Part shown: in pieces, positions 8,744 to 20,264 of the stretch
How the letters are laid out: each line of letters starts with the position of its first letter
Position numbering within the stretch: the stretch's first letter is position 1
DNA from: Verrucomicrobium sp. GAS474
GTDB taxonomy: Bacteria > Verrucomicrobiota > Verrucomicrobiia > Methylacidiphilales > GAS474
Direction: 5' to 3'
DNA: 64,000 nt
Assembly: GCF_900105685.1 (NCBI RefSeq)
Contig: NZ_LT629781.1
Coordinates: 620,001-684,000 of the forward strand
The notes under the pieces: generated by a model
Database searches by the model: none
What the model was told of the DNA's origin: nothing
Seen by the model: only the letters and a program-made list of their open reading frames with translations
Made by a program: the position numbers and the translations under genes

Positions 8744-9490
8744 ATGAGCGATCCCGCCAATCCCAACGCCAGCGCCCTCTACATCCGCACCGTCCTGAAA
8801 TCGTCGGGCGCGAAGGCGACCGAGACCGCCCTGGCCACCATCGGGGCCGACCACGGCGACGAGCAGCTGGCCGTGATCGTCGGGGAGCTGACCCCCGGCG
8901 AGGTCAGCCAGATCCTCAGCGCCTCCGACTACACGAAGCCCTCCATCGCCACCCACTTCATCACCGCCGAGCAGCTCCTCGGCGTCCTGGAGCGGATCGG
9001 CGGCGAGTGGGGCTCGCTGAAGGGATCGACGATCAACGTCCTCGTCTCCCTCCGGCGCGACATCAGCGACCGGCTCCTCCCCGTCGTCCTCCTCGCCGAC
9101 GCCCCGCAGAAGGCCGCCCTCCTCGACGGGCTGCTGAAGAACACCCTCTCGCGGAACCTCATCACCGCCCTCCCCCTCTACGAGACCGAATGCCCGGAGT
9201 TCTTCACCGAATTCGAGCCGAGCGCCGCGCAGCAGGGGACCTGGCAGGAACTCTACGCCGAGATCCACCACCACTCCGCCGCCGAGTTCGACAAGCTGAA
9301 GCGGGCGATCCTCGGCCTCCTCACCAAGCACGGCGAGGGCCCGGGCGAGGAGGACGAAGTCCTCGCCGAGACCAAGGAATCGGAAGCCTTCCTGATGCGC
9401 GCCCTCCAGACCCTCTCCGACCGCGCCGCGAAGATCGTCGAGGCGAATCCCGAGGAGAAGAAGGCCCCCGGCGTCTTCGACCGCTTCTGA
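8744..9490 (+). CDS. Hypothetical protein
   Basis: 248 residues, soluble, mostly helical and acidic. Segments such as YIRTVLKSSGAKATETALATI and ITAEQLLGVLERIGGEW suggest helical repeats. The ending PGVFDRF is a short hydrophobic tail. No known motif is seen. It begins 54 bp after the preceding unknown gene in the same direction. A weak internal resemblance to the next protein exists only in composition. Confidence 0.8.
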   Translation: MSDPANPNASALYIRTVLKSSGAKATETALATIGADHGDEQLAVIVGELTPGEVSQILSASDYTKPSIATHFITAEQLLGVLERIGGEWGSLKGSTINVLVSLRRDISDRLLPVVLLADAPQKAALLDGLLKNTLSRNLITALPLYETECPEFFTEFEPSAAQQGTWQELYAEIHHHSAAEFDKLKRAILGLLTKHGEGPGEEDEVLAETKESEAFLMRALQTLSDRAAKIVEANPEEKKAPGVFDRF

Positions 9491-9513
9491 AAATCACCGC
9501 TTCCCGCCCTCCC

Positions 9514-10467
9514 TTGCCCACCAAGCCTTCCTCCCCGAACGCGAACGCCCTGGCGACGCGCGAGACCGGCCTCCCGGTCACTGTGGCCCTCGACCACGCC
9601 TTCAAGGCGGGGCTGATCCCGGTCACCCTCGCCGCCCTCCGCAAGGAGGAGCTGCGCGACATCGTGAAGGACGCCGCGAAGAAATTCGTCGGCTTCCAGA
9701 ACGTCGAGTCGATCCGCAAGGCGTTGGAGATCGTCCTCGGCATCCTCTCCCTCGCCGTCGCCGCCTCGACGAAGGGGGAGACCGATCCCGAGGCGTGGGC
9801 GCAGTACGTCGCCTCCCACGGCTTCGCCGACCTCGTCGGGAAGGCAATCGGCCTCGTCGACCTGGTCCACCAGGACAAAGACGGCCCGGGCGCGAACTAC
9901 AACTACGTCTTCGAGAACGACAAGCCGACGGCGGCCGTCCGCGACATGCTGCTGAAGTTCGCGGGCGCGCGGACGAAGGACCGCTGGACCGGCTATGCGT
10001 CCTACGTCCACGACCGCGACGTCGCCCACCAGAAGCAGGCCGAGGACCGGCTGATGCGGTGGCTCGTCGCCCGGCTCCTCAACGAGAGCCGCCCGCTCAC
10101 CTCGCTCTATCCGCCGATCGAGGAGGCCGACTCGGCCGACATCGTGATCAACACCCTCCTCTTCCGCCACGCCGCCGACCTCGGCTTCGGCGCCGGCCGG
10201 GAGAAGGCGATCCAGCTCCGCAAGGCCGACTTCCTGGCCGTGCGGAAGAAATACACCGCCGCCCCCGCCGCGTGGAAGAAAGCCGCCGCGAAGCGCTACG
10301 ACACCCTCCTCGCCACGATCCCCGAAACCCTCCTCCCCGGCCTCGGCGACGGCAAGTGGTTCGCCGAAGTCCTGAAGAAAGGCCCCCCCGCCCTGAGCGC
10401 CAAGACCGACATGGTCGAGACCATCGACTCGATCACGGGGATCTATTATTACGACGTCCTGGGGTAG
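9514..10467 (+). CDS. Hypothetical protein
   Basis: 317 residues from a TTG start at 9514, 23 bp after the upstream stop; no in-frame ATG lies near enough, and the TTG gives MPTKPSSPN before the first ordered segment. The protein is helical and soluble: VALDHAFKAGLIPVTLAALRK, then a central VHDRDVAHQKQAEDRLMRW, ending GIYYYDVLG. No family recognised. Last gene of the J-domain cluster; repeat copy B1 begins 14 bp after its stop in the same direction. Confidence 0.78.
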   Translation: MPTKPSSPNANALATRETGLPVTVALDHAFKAGLIPVTLAALRKEELRDIVKDAAKKFVGFQNVESIRKALEIVLGILSLAVAASTKGETDPEAWAQYVASHGFADLVGKAIGLVDLVHQDKDGPGANYNYVFENDKPTAAVRDMLLKFAGARTKDRWTGYASYVHDRDVAHQKQAEDRLMRWLVARLLNESRPLTSLYPPIEEADSADIVINTLLFRHAADLGFGAGREKAIQLRKADFLAVRKKYTAAPAAWKKAAAKRYDTLLATIPETLLPGLGDGKWFAEVLKKGPPALSAKTDMVETIDSITGIYYYDVLG

Positions 10468-10481
10468 CGGGGGGAAGGGCG

Positions 10482-10630
10482 GCCCTTCGGGACGGGGTAC
10501 ATCTCCCTGTACAGGTGGATGCAACCCGCGCGTTTAGAGATGCAAGAGGGGGCTGCGCCCCTCCTGCACCTCCCCCTCGGATAGGCCGTGATGTAGATAA
10601 GGCCCTATCCAAGAGGCATCTCTCCCATCA
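10482..10630 (+). repeat. Short diverged repeat, copy B1 (type B)
   Basis: Begins GCCCTTCGGGACGGGG and keeps the family landmarks CCCTGTACAGGTGGATGC, ACCCGCGCGTTTAGAG and the GAGGGGGCTGCGCCCCTC hairpin. It then diverges from type A, with a new stem GGATAGG/CCTATCC. It lies between convergent genes (the J-cluster and the beta-galactosidase), 14 bp after the former's stop. The remaining ~90 bp to the lacZ stop shows no clear terminator. Confidence 0.75.
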
Positions 10631-10717
10631 GTCCGCTCTACTCCGCTGAATCTAACCTCCTTGAGGGCCGAGGCCTGGGAAGGAGCATCCGAGGAGCAAT
10701 CCTCTCCCCCCGGGGCT

Positions 10718-13999
<3,282 letters not shown>

Positions 14000-14896
14000 A
14001 TGCCTGGAAAAATACAATTCTGGGAAGGCGATATTCAGATCCGGTTGGCGGCGGAGAGCCGCTATTCCTCGGCCCGCACCTTCTATTGGCACCGCCATTC
14101 CTTCTACGAGATCGGCCTCGTCCTGAGCGGCACCTGCACGTGGCGGCTCGGCCCCCGGTCGGGCGCGCGGACGCGGACAGTCGTCTCCGCGGGAGAGGCG
14201 ATCCTCCTCCCGCCCGAGGCGTGGCATGGAGAAGAGATCGCCGCCGGGCAGGAGGCCCGGATCGCCTGGATCGGCTTCGATTGCCCCGCCCCGCCGCCCG
14301 CGTGGATGGGGCGCCCCGTCGCCCTCCGCGACGATGCCGCCGAAATCGCCCAGGCATGCCGCGCCATCTACCGGGAACACAGCCGCCCCGGGAACGGCCC
14401 CCGCATCCGCCTGGCGATCCAGACGCTGCTCCTCCTTACGGCCCGGCAGGCGGAGACCGGAAACGAGGCCGAGGGAGGGCACCCCGCCGGCGGGAACGAA
14501 GCCGGGAGCGGAGAGGCATCGGGGCTCAACCCGCGCCAGCTCCGCTGCGTCGAGGCGGCGGCCCACACCCTCCGGGAGAACCTGACCTCGCGGCTGACGA
14601 TCGCCCAGGTCGCCACCTTCCACTCCCTCTCCCCCGCCCATTTCTCGACCCTCTTCCGCCGCCGCTACGGCACCTCCCCGCGCGCCTTCCTCCGCCGCGC
14701 CCGCGTCGACAAGGCCGAGGCGCTCCTCGCCGCCTCCGACCTCTCGGTCAAGGAAGTCGCCGCCCTCACCGGCTTCGCCGACGCGCCCCACCTGTGCAAG
14801 ACGTTCCGCTCGCTCCGGGCGCGGACCCCGGGGAAGGGGCGTTCTTCGCAAAAGATTCGCGAAGGGCTCCCCCCACCCCCCGCAAGAAATCGTTAG
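14000..14896 (+). CDS. AraC-family transcriptional regulator
   Basis: 298 residues. The N-terminal part is a cupin-like sensor (WHRHSFYEIGLVLSGTC, then EAILLPPEAWH), typical of sugar-sensing AraC regulators. The C-terminal ~100 residues hold the two helix-turn-helix units: SRLTIAQVATFHSLSPAHF and DLSVKEVAALTGFADAPHL. A linker of ~40 residues rich in Gly and Glu separates them. Divergent orientation from lacZ suggests it controls galactoside use. The ATG at 14000 has only a weak purine-rich ribosome site. Ligand unknown. Confidence 0.92.
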   Translation: MPGKIQFWEGDIQIRLAAESRYSSARTFYWHRHSFYEIGLVLSGTCTWRLGPRSGARTRTVVSAGEAILLPPEAWHGEEIAAGQEARIAWIGFDCPAPPPAWMGRPVALRDDAAEIAQACRAIYREHSRPGNGPRIRLAIQTLLLLTARQAETGNEAEGGHPAGGNEAGSGEASGLNPRQLRCVEAAAHTLRENLTSRLTIAQVATFHSLSPAHFSTLFRRRYGTSPRAFLRRARVDKAEALLAASDLSVKEVAALTGFADAPHLCKTFRSLRARTPGKGRSSQKIREGLPPPPARNR

Positions 14897-14956
14897 GAAG
14901 GTCCCCGTTTTGGGTTTAGGTTCCGGTGTGTCCCATCAGTCCTTTTCATCGCAGGC

Positions 14957-15853
14957 ATGAATCTCTTGCCTCCCAAACTCACCGTCCGGGTCGGCTGCTC
15001 CATCCGCTATCAATGCGCGTTGCCGACGCCGATGATCCTCGTCCTCCGGCCCTGGCGGGATGAGAATCAATTCATCCGGCAGGAGCGCTTCTCCGTCAGC
15101 CCCGGCGTCGCCACCCAGGAGTACAACGACATCCACGGGAACCTCGCCTGCCGCACCATCATGCAGCCGGGGGAAAACACCGTCAGCCACGACGCCCTCG
15201 TCGACATCTCCCCGGAGCCCGACAACCTCGGCCACCAGTGGTTCGCCCTCCCCGTCGACCAGCTCCCTACCGACGTCCTCCGCTACATCCTCCCGAGCCG
15301 CTATTGCGACTCGGACAAGCTCCTCGACTTCGCCTGGCAGCAGTTCGGCCAGACCCCGAACGGGATCGACCGGGTCTACGCGATCTGCAACTGGCTCCAC
15401 GCGAACATCGAGTACCGCTGGGGCGGGGGGAGCCCGAACATCTCCGCCTCGGAAGTCATCGCGCAACGCTTCGGCGTCTGCCGGGACTTCGCCCACACCG
15501 GGATCGCCCTCTGCCGCGCCTTCAACATGCCGGCCCGCTACATCGTCGGCCACCTCCCCGACATCGGCCACATCGACCCCGGCACCCCGATGGATTACCA
15601 CGCCTACTTCGAGGTCTACCTCGGCGGCCGGTGGTGCACCTTCGACGCCCGGTTCAACGAGCCCCGGATCGGCCGCATCAAGGTCGCCCAGGGCCTCGAC
15701 GCCGTCGACGGCGCCTTCTCCACCTGCTACGGCCAGGCCATCCTGGCGTGGTTCAACGTCTGGGCCTACCAGGTGAACCCGAACGAAGTCTCGGTCGGCG
15801 ATCCGATCGACCTGAGCAAGCGCCTCGACGGCGACCTCCTCGTGCGGCGCTGA
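14957..15853 (+). CDS. Transglutaminase-like cysteine protease family protein
   Basis: 298 residues. An N-terminal beta domain (Bact_transglu_N type, to ~110) precedes a transglutaminase core. The catalytic triad is visible: Cys in RFGVCRDFAHTG, His in MDYHAYFEVYL and Asp in CTFDARFNEPR. There is no signal peptide, so it is probably cytoplasmic. Such proteins act as peptidases or amidases, often of unknown substrate. It lies after the AraC gene with a 60-bp gap and may be separate. Confidence 0.9.
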   Translation: MNLLPPKLTVRVGCSIRYQCALPTPMILVLRPWRDENQFIRQERFSVSPGVATQEYNDIHGNLACRTIMQPGENTVSHDALVDISPEPDNLGHQWFALPVDQLPTDVLRYILPSRYCDSDKLLDFAWQQFGQTPNGIDRVYAICNWLHANIEYRWGGGSPNISASEVIAQRFGVCRDFAHTGIALCRAFNMPARYIVGHLPDIGHIDPGTPMDYHAYFEVYLGGRWCTFDARFNEPRIGRIKVAQGLDAVDGAFSTCYGQAILAWFNVWAYQVNPNEVSVGDPIDLSKRLDGDLLVRR

Positions 15854-15952
15854 AGCCGCCCCCGGGAGGCCTTGCCCGCCGCGCTCCGAATTGACGCGCC
15901 CCCCGGGGCCTGCCATGCTGAAGCCCGGCCCCAGGCCTTCCCCATTCCCGCC

Positions 15953-16501
15953 ATGAACCCCCGCTTCACCTTCCTCGCCTCCCTCGTCCTCGCCGCCGCC
16001 GCGCTGCGGGTGATCCCCCATCCCGCCAACTTCACCCCCGTCGCCGCCATCGCCCTCTTCGCCGGGGCCCGCTTCGCCGACCGGCGGATGGCCTTCCTCG
16101 TCCCCCTCGCCGCGATGGCCCTCAGCGACCTCGTCCTGAACCTCCGCTCCCCCAACCTCGCCCTCGCCCTGACGATCCTCCCCATCGTCTACGCCGCCTT
16201 CGCCCTCACCGTCGTCCTCGGCTTCCTCCTGCGGGGCCGGTCGAACGCCCTCGCCATCGCCGGGACCGGCGTCCTCGCCTCGGTCCTCTTCTTCGGCGTG
16301 ACGAACCTCGGCGTCTGGGCCGTCGGCGGCATCTACCCGCACACCGCCACGGGCCTCGCCGACTGCTACGCCGCCGCGATTCCCTTCTATCGCAACGGCC
16401 TCCTCGGCACCCTCTTCTTCTCCGCCGTCCTCTTCGGCGGCTTCGCCCTCGCCGAGCGCCGCTTCGAGGGGCTCCGCGAGCCGCGGCCCGTCGCGGCCTA
16501 G
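15953..16501 (+). CDS. Small integral membrane protein (DUF6580 / ECF S-component-like)
   Basis: 182 residues with about five hydrophobic helices. The N-terminal phrase NFTPVAAIALFAGARF and the later IYPHTATGLADCYAAAIPFYRN are characteristic of the DUF6580 family, whose fold resembles the S-components of ECF vitamin transporters. The substrate is unknown. The upstream in-frame extension to 15872 is not typical, so I start at the ATG at 15953. The next gene begins 10 bp after its stop, so the two form an operon. Confidence 0.8.
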   Translation: MNPRFTFLASLVLAAAALRVIPHPANFTPVAAIALFAGARFADRRMAFLVPLAAMALSDLVLNLRSPNLALALTILPIVYAAFALTVVLGFLLRGRSNALAIAGTGVLASVLFFGVTNLGVWAVGGIYPHTATGLADCYAAAIPFYRNGLLGTLFFSAVLFGGFALAERRFEGLREPRPVAA

Positions 16502-16511
16502 GGCTTCCCCC

Positions 16512-17177
16512 ATGTCGGCGGCCGTGCTCTGGACCGGGGGGAAGGACTCGGTCCTCGCCCTTCATGAAGCACGTGCAGCGCGGCAGGCGGGCCAAGCTGA
16601 CGCGGACGCCGTCTCCCTCCTGGTCACCTTCGCCCCGCCGGAAGGGGAGTTCCTCGCCCATCCCCTCCCCGTCCTCGCCGCCCAGGCGGCCTCCCTCGGC
16701 CTTCCCCACCGTGTGGTCCCCATCGAGGGGACCGACTACGCCGCCCGCTACGAGGAAGCCCTGCACGCCCTGCGCGGGGAAGGGATCGCGACCGTCATCA
16801 CCGGCGACATCGCCGAGGTCGGCGGCCAGCCGAACTGGATCGAGGCGCGGTGCCGCGCCCTGCGCGAGGCGGGCCGTCCCGCCCCCGTCCTCCGTCGCCC
16901 CCTCTGGGGGCGCGACCGGGAAGCCCTGCTCCGCGCCCTCCTCGCCGCCCGGTTCGAGGTCCGCTTCTCCCACGTGAAGGCCCCGTGGTTCACCCCGGAG
17001 TGGCACGGCCGCCCGCTCGACGCCGCCGCCGTCGAGGCCCTGAAGGCGATCCGCGCCGATCCCCGCCTCGCCCCGCCCCTCGACCTTTGCGGCGAGGAGG
17101 GCGAGTATCACACCCTCGTCGTCGACGGCCCCGGTTTCGCCCGGCCCGTCGCTTTCCCCTCCCGCGCAGGGACTTGA
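16512..17177 (+). CDS. Dph6-type ATP pyrophosphatase (diphthine-ammonia-ligase-like)
   Basis: 221 residues. The N-terminal PP-loop is WTGGKDSVLAL, and the C-terminal GEEGEYHTLV is the conserved motif of the Dph6/adenine-nucleotide alpha-hydrolase family. The archaeal/eukaryotic enzyme amidates diphthine, but bacteria lack diphthamide, so the bacterial substrate is unknown; a cofactor role such as B12-related amidation is only inference. It sits 10 bp after a putative transporter S-component, which fits salvage or modification of a small molecule. Confidence 0.85.
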   Translation: MSAAVLWTGGKDSVLALHEARAARQAGQADADAVSLLVTFAPPEGEFLAHPLPVLAAQAASLGLPHRVVPIEGTDYAARYEEALHALRGEGIATVITGDIAEVGGQPNWIEARCRALREAGRPAPVLRRPLWGRDREALLRALLAARFEVRFSHVKAPWFTPEWHGRPLDAAAVEALKAIRADPRLAPPLDLCGEEGEYHTLVVDGPGFARPVAFPSRAGT

Positions 17178-17243
17178 CGCCTCCCCGAAAGAGGGCATAC
17201 TTTACTTTCCAATACCGGAAAGAACCGAAAAGCCCTGTCCCCT

Positions 17244-17513
17244 ATGTCGCTCGATACCATGATTGAAGTTGAAGGAAAGATCACCACGATCCTTCCCGGC
17301 ACCATGTTCCGCGTCGAGTTGGACAACGGCCACGTCGTCCTCGCCCACATTTCCGGCAAGATGCGGAAGCACTTCGTCCGCCTCACCCATGGCGACCGCG
17401 TGAAGCTCGAGATGTCCCCCCACGACCTCGACAAGGCGCGCATCCTCTTCCGCCTCGATCGTCCCGTCGACGGCAGCCTCCCCCGCCGCCGCCCGCAGCA
17501 TCGCCGCCGCTAG
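17244..17513 (+). CDS. infA: Translation initiation factor IF-1
   Basis: Binds the 30S A site during initiation. The core [23 protein letters not shown]...[16 protein letters not shown] is the standard OB-fold. The protein is 89 residues, longer than the usual 71-72, because of an added Arg-rich tail (RRRPQHRRR) that could touch rRNA. The core lacks only the first few residues of typical IF-1, with MSLDT in their place. It is not next to ribosomal protein genes, as it often is elsewhere. Confidence 0.93.
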   Translation: MSLDTMIEVEGKITTILPGTMFRVELDNGHVVLAHISGKMRKHFVRLTHGDRVKLEMSPHDLDKARILFRLDRPVDGSLPRRRPQHRRR

Positions 17514-17546
17514 GGCCGCGACCCGAGTCCCTCCCCCCTTTCCGCC

Positions 17547-18038
17547 ATGCCGTCCTTCGACGTCGTCTCCGAAGTCAACCAGGACGAGGTGCAGAACGCC
17601 CTCAACCAGGCCAACAAGGAAATCACCACCCGCTTCGACTTCAAGGACGCCGGTGCCGAGATCGTCCAGGAAAAGAACGACATCAAGCTCCGCGCCGTCA
17701 ACGCCTTCAAGTTGAAGGCCCTCGCCGAGATCGTCCTCGGCAAGCTCGCCAAGCGCGGCGTCAGCCTGAAGAACATCGAGCAGAAGGAGCCCGACATCTC
17801 CTCCACCGGCAAGGCCTCCCAGACCCTCGTGATCAAGCAGGGCTTCGAGGGCGACACCGCGAAGATCATCGTCGCCGCCGCGAAGGCGACGAAGCTCAAG
17901 ATCCAGGCCCAGATCCAGGGGACCGACGTCCGCGTCACCGGCAAGAACCGGGACGACCTCCAGGAAGTGATGGCCGCCCTCCGCGCCGGGGTCGACGACT
18001 TCCCCGTCGCCATCGGGTTCAAGAACTTCCGCGACTAG
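17547..18038 (+). CDS. yajQ: YajQ-family nucleotide-binding protein
   Basis: 163 residues, the usual family length, beginning PSFDVVSEVNQDEVQNALN and containing TRFDFKDAGAEI and the ending PVAIGFKNFRD, all diagnostic of YajQ (UPF0234). Members of this family bind cyclic di-GMP in some species and act through a transcription factor partner; whether this one does is not shown. It is 33 bp after infA and 6 bp before the EVE gene, forming a short run. Confidence 0.95.
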   Translation: MPSFDVVSEVNQDEVQNALNQANKEITTRFDFKDAGAEIVQEKNDIKLRAVNAFKLKALAEIVLGKLAKRGVSLKNIEQKEPDISSTGKASQTLVIKQGFEGDTAKIIVAAAKATKLKIQAQIQGTDVRVTGKNRDDLQEVMAALRAGVDDFPVAIGFKNFRD

Positions 18039-18044
18039 ACCGCC

Positions 18045-18452
18045 ATGGCCTCTTGGTTGGTCAAGCAGGAGCCGACGGCCTACGCCTTCGCCACCTTCCA
18101 GAAGGAGAAGGAGACCGAGTGGACCGGCGTCCGCAATTTCCAGGCGCGGAACAACCTCCGCGCCATGAAGAAGGGCGACCGCGTCTTCTACTACCATTCG
18201 GTCGAGGAAAAGCGCGTCGTCGGCCTCGCCACCGTGGCCCGCGAAGCCCACCCCGACACGACGGCGACCGAGGGAGATTGGTCGTGCGTCACCCTCAAGG
18301 CGGGGAAGGCCCTCCCCGAGCCGGTCACGCTGGAAGCGATCAAAGGCGATCCGTTGCTGAAAGAGATCGCGCTCGTGAGGCAGAGCCGCCTCTCCGTGGT
18401 GCCGTTGACGGAGAAGGAAGCGGATCGGTTGGCGAAGCTCGGCGGAATTTGA
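18045..18452 (+). CDS. EVE-domain protein
   Basis: 135 residues covering one EVE domain (PUA-like fold): WLVKQEPTAYAF, WTGVRNFQARNNLRAMKKGDRVFYYHS and VVGLATV are the standard signature. In eukaryotes and prophage contexts EVE domains read modified bases in DNA or RNA. The protein begins 6 bp after yajQ and so is probably co-transcribed. Repeat copy 3 begins 25 bp after its stop in the antisense sense. Confidence 0.92.
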   Translation: MASWLVKQEPTAYAFATFQKEKETEWTGVRNFQARNNLRAMKKGDRVFYYHSVEEKRVVGLATVAREAHPDTTATEGDWSCVTLKAGKALPEPVTLEAIKGDPLLKEIALVRQSRLSVVPLTEKEADRLAKLGGI

Positions 18453-18477
18453 GGGGTCGCGCAGGGGCTTTTTTTCC

Positions 18478-18705
18478 CGATAGGAGTCAGGGCGTATTGG
18501 CCCCGTCTCTCCCTATCGCTCGTACCCTCGGGCGCTCAGGGAAGCAGCGGATTTTAATCCAGTTCGGAGACAAGGCGCCGCCAAAGCGCGTCCGCCTAGT
18601 TAAGGCCCTCCGAAGGGGAGGTTCGAGGAGGGGCGGAGCCCCTCTTGGGCTATAAAGCGGGTCGCCTCCAGCTGTACAGGGTTGACCGCGCAGGTCCCGA
18701 AGGGC
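18478..18705 (-). repeat. Long intergenic repeat, copy 3 (type A, reversed)
   Basis: Reverse copy. Reading the minus strand it starts GCCCTTCGGGACCTGCGC and runs through CTGTACAGCTGGAGGC, CTTTATAGCC, AAGAGGGGCTCCGCCCCTC and TAAAATCCGCTGCTTCC, ending CTGACTCCTATCGGG without the microrepeat module. It is separated from copy 4 by a tandem microrepeat array, the two copies facing each other head to head. Confidence 0.9.
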
Positions 18706-18739
18706 TGCCCCGCTCGGTGGCGTTACCCAGCGTGGGTCT

Positions 18740-18845
18740 CCCAGGCGCTCTGTATCCCTACGCCTCATCTTCCAAGCGTTCTTCTCCCATGCGTTTCGTG
18801 TCCCATACGCCTTATCTCCCAAGCGTTCCTCTCCCATGCGCTTGG
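18740..18845. repeat. Tandem degenerate 14-16 bp repeat array
   Basis: Seven units follow each other: CCCAGGCGCTCTGTAT, CCCTACGCCTCATCTT, CCAAGCGTTCTTCT, CCCATGCGTTTCGTGT, CCCATACGCCTTATCT, CCCAAGCGTTCCTCT and CCCATGCGCTTGG. The unit is the reverse complement of the ACGCTTGGGA module found at the right end of the long repeats. It is not a CRISPR array: there are no unique spacers. A further single forward module (ACGCTTGGGAGACAAGGCG) follows at about 18853. Confidence 0.8.
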
Positions 18846-18902
18846 CAAACGGAACGCTTGGGAGACAAGGCGCACGGGGAAAGGGATCGCGGAACGGGAA
18901 CC

Positions 18903-19129
18903 GCCCTTCGGGACTTGCGCGGTCAACCCGGTACAGCTGGAGGCGATCCGCTTTATAGCCCAAGAGGGGCTTCGCCCCTCCTCGAACCTCCCCTTCGGAG
19001 GGCCTCAACTAGGCGGACGCGCTTTGGCGGCGCCTCGTCTCCTAACTGGATAAAAATCCGCTGCTTCCCTGAGCGCCCGAGGGTACGTGCGATAGGGAGA
19101 GGGCCGCTTGGGAAGAATGATGCGTCCGC
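18903..19129 (+). repeat. Long intergenic repeat, copy 4 (type A, internally shortened)
   Basis: Forward copy starting GCCCTTCGGGACTTGCGC. It lacks the ~35 bp that in copies 1, 2 and 6 lies between GATAGGGAGA and GGGAGAGG (the part holding CAGACTCCTAT), consistent with a deletion between those two similar stretches. Its right end runs into, and supplies the last codons and stop of, the minus-strand TIM-barrel gene. Confidence 0.88.
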
Positions 19130-20049
19130 AGGGCTTCCCAGGTGAGGCGGCTTTTCACCACGTCCTCGACCTTCGTCCGGGGGGAGAGTTCGAGGACTTC
19201 GATGCAGCTTTCGGGCAGCAGGGGGATCAACCGGGGGAAGTCGATTGCCGTTCCTTCGGGCAACAGGGGGCGGTGGTCGTGGTCGGGCGGGGTGCAGTCG
19301 TGGATGTGGCAGCCGAGGAGGCGGGGGCGGCGGCGGGCGAGGGTCTCCGCGTGGTCGTGCCAACCGAGGTAGGCCTTCCGCTGGGCGTGGCCGAAGTCGT
19401 GCCAGTAGCCGACGACCTCGGGCGGGAAATCGGCGAGGCACTGTTCCATTTCGAGCTCGTCGGGGAACTCGCCGTAATCCTCGCGGCACTCGAAGCCGAG
19501 CCGCAATCCCCGCTCCCGCGCGGCGGCGACGACGGTCTCCAGGCAGGGCCGGACGCGGCCGTAGACGGCGTCGAAGGCCTTCCGCCGGGCGACGACGGCG
19601 GAGAGCTTCGCCCGCGTGTAGTCGCGCTTCAGGAAGCGCCCTTCGTCCCAGAGATCGGCCAGCTTCCGGGAGATGCCGTGCCGGGGATCGCGCTCGACGC
19701 GGCCCAGGTGGAGGACGACGGCGGGAGCGCCGACGCGGCAGGCGAAGTCGAGCGTCTCCAGCGTGTATTGGACGGCGAGGGCCCGCTGCCGCGCGCGCGG
19801 GTCGCTGAACTCGAAGGCGTTCGGCGAGGGCCGGGAAACCTCGAGCGGCACGGGGCAGAAATTGTGGACCGAGGAGATGGCGGCGATCCCCTCGCGGACG
19901 GCGTCGAGGATGCCGGGGCAGAGGCTGTAGCGGACGGCGTGGCCGAGCTCGACCCGGGCGAAGCCGAGGGAGGCGGCCTCCGCGAGCATCGCCTTCCCGT
20001 CCCGATGCTTGGAGGCGTTCCATGCGGTGGAAAGGGCGGGGGAGGGCAT
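19042..20049 (-). CDS. Xylose-isomerase-like TIM-barrel protein
   Basis: 335 residues of the sugar phosphate isomerase/epimerase superfamily (AP endonuclease 2 fold). Metal-binding motifs are spread as expected: VVLHLGRVE, LGFECREDYGE, YWHDFGHA and CHIHDC. It is soluble; the substrate is unknown, but such enzymes often isomerise or cleave sugar-like compounds. The ATG at 20049 is preferred because the 45 upstream in-frame residues are Arg-rich and atypical. The last 28 residues (from RTHHSSQAAL to the end) are encoded by repeat copy 4 and probably replace the original C-terminus. Confidence 0.85.
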   Translation of the reverse strand: MPSPALSTAWNASKHRDGKAMLAEAASLGFARVELGHAVRYSLCPGILDAVREGIAAISSVHNFCPVPLEVSRPSPNAFEFSDPRARQRALAVQYTLETLDFACRVGAPAVVLHLGRVERDPRHGISRKLADLWDEGRFLKRDYTRAKLSAVVARRKAFDAVYGRVRPCLETVVAAARERGLRLGFECREDYGEFPDELEMEQCLADFPPEVVGYWHDFGHAQRKAYLGWHDHAETLARRRPRLLGCHIHDCTPPDHDHRPLLPEGTAIDFPRLIPLLPESCIEVLELSPRTKVEDVVKSRLTWEALRTHHSSQAALSLSHVPSGAQGSSGFLSS

Positions 20050-20264
20050 GGGGAGAGGATGCCGGGAGCGAGGCGGCAGATCAATCCTGCGCCGCCTCCG
20101 CCCGCCGGGAATGCAAAATCCCGGGGAAAGCGGGCGGTGCAATGCGAAATGCCTGTTTTCGTTTCGCCCGATTTTCCGGCGCATTTTTCCGATTCCCTTT
20201 CCCGCCCAAGGAGTAACGGCGGGCGGGCCGCCGCTGGCACGGGCGCTGCGCCCCTCCTCGTGAC

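Noticed and set aside
18740-18845. CRISPR array
   Set aside because: Units are only 14-16 bp, degenerate and directly joined, with no unique spacers and no cas genes.
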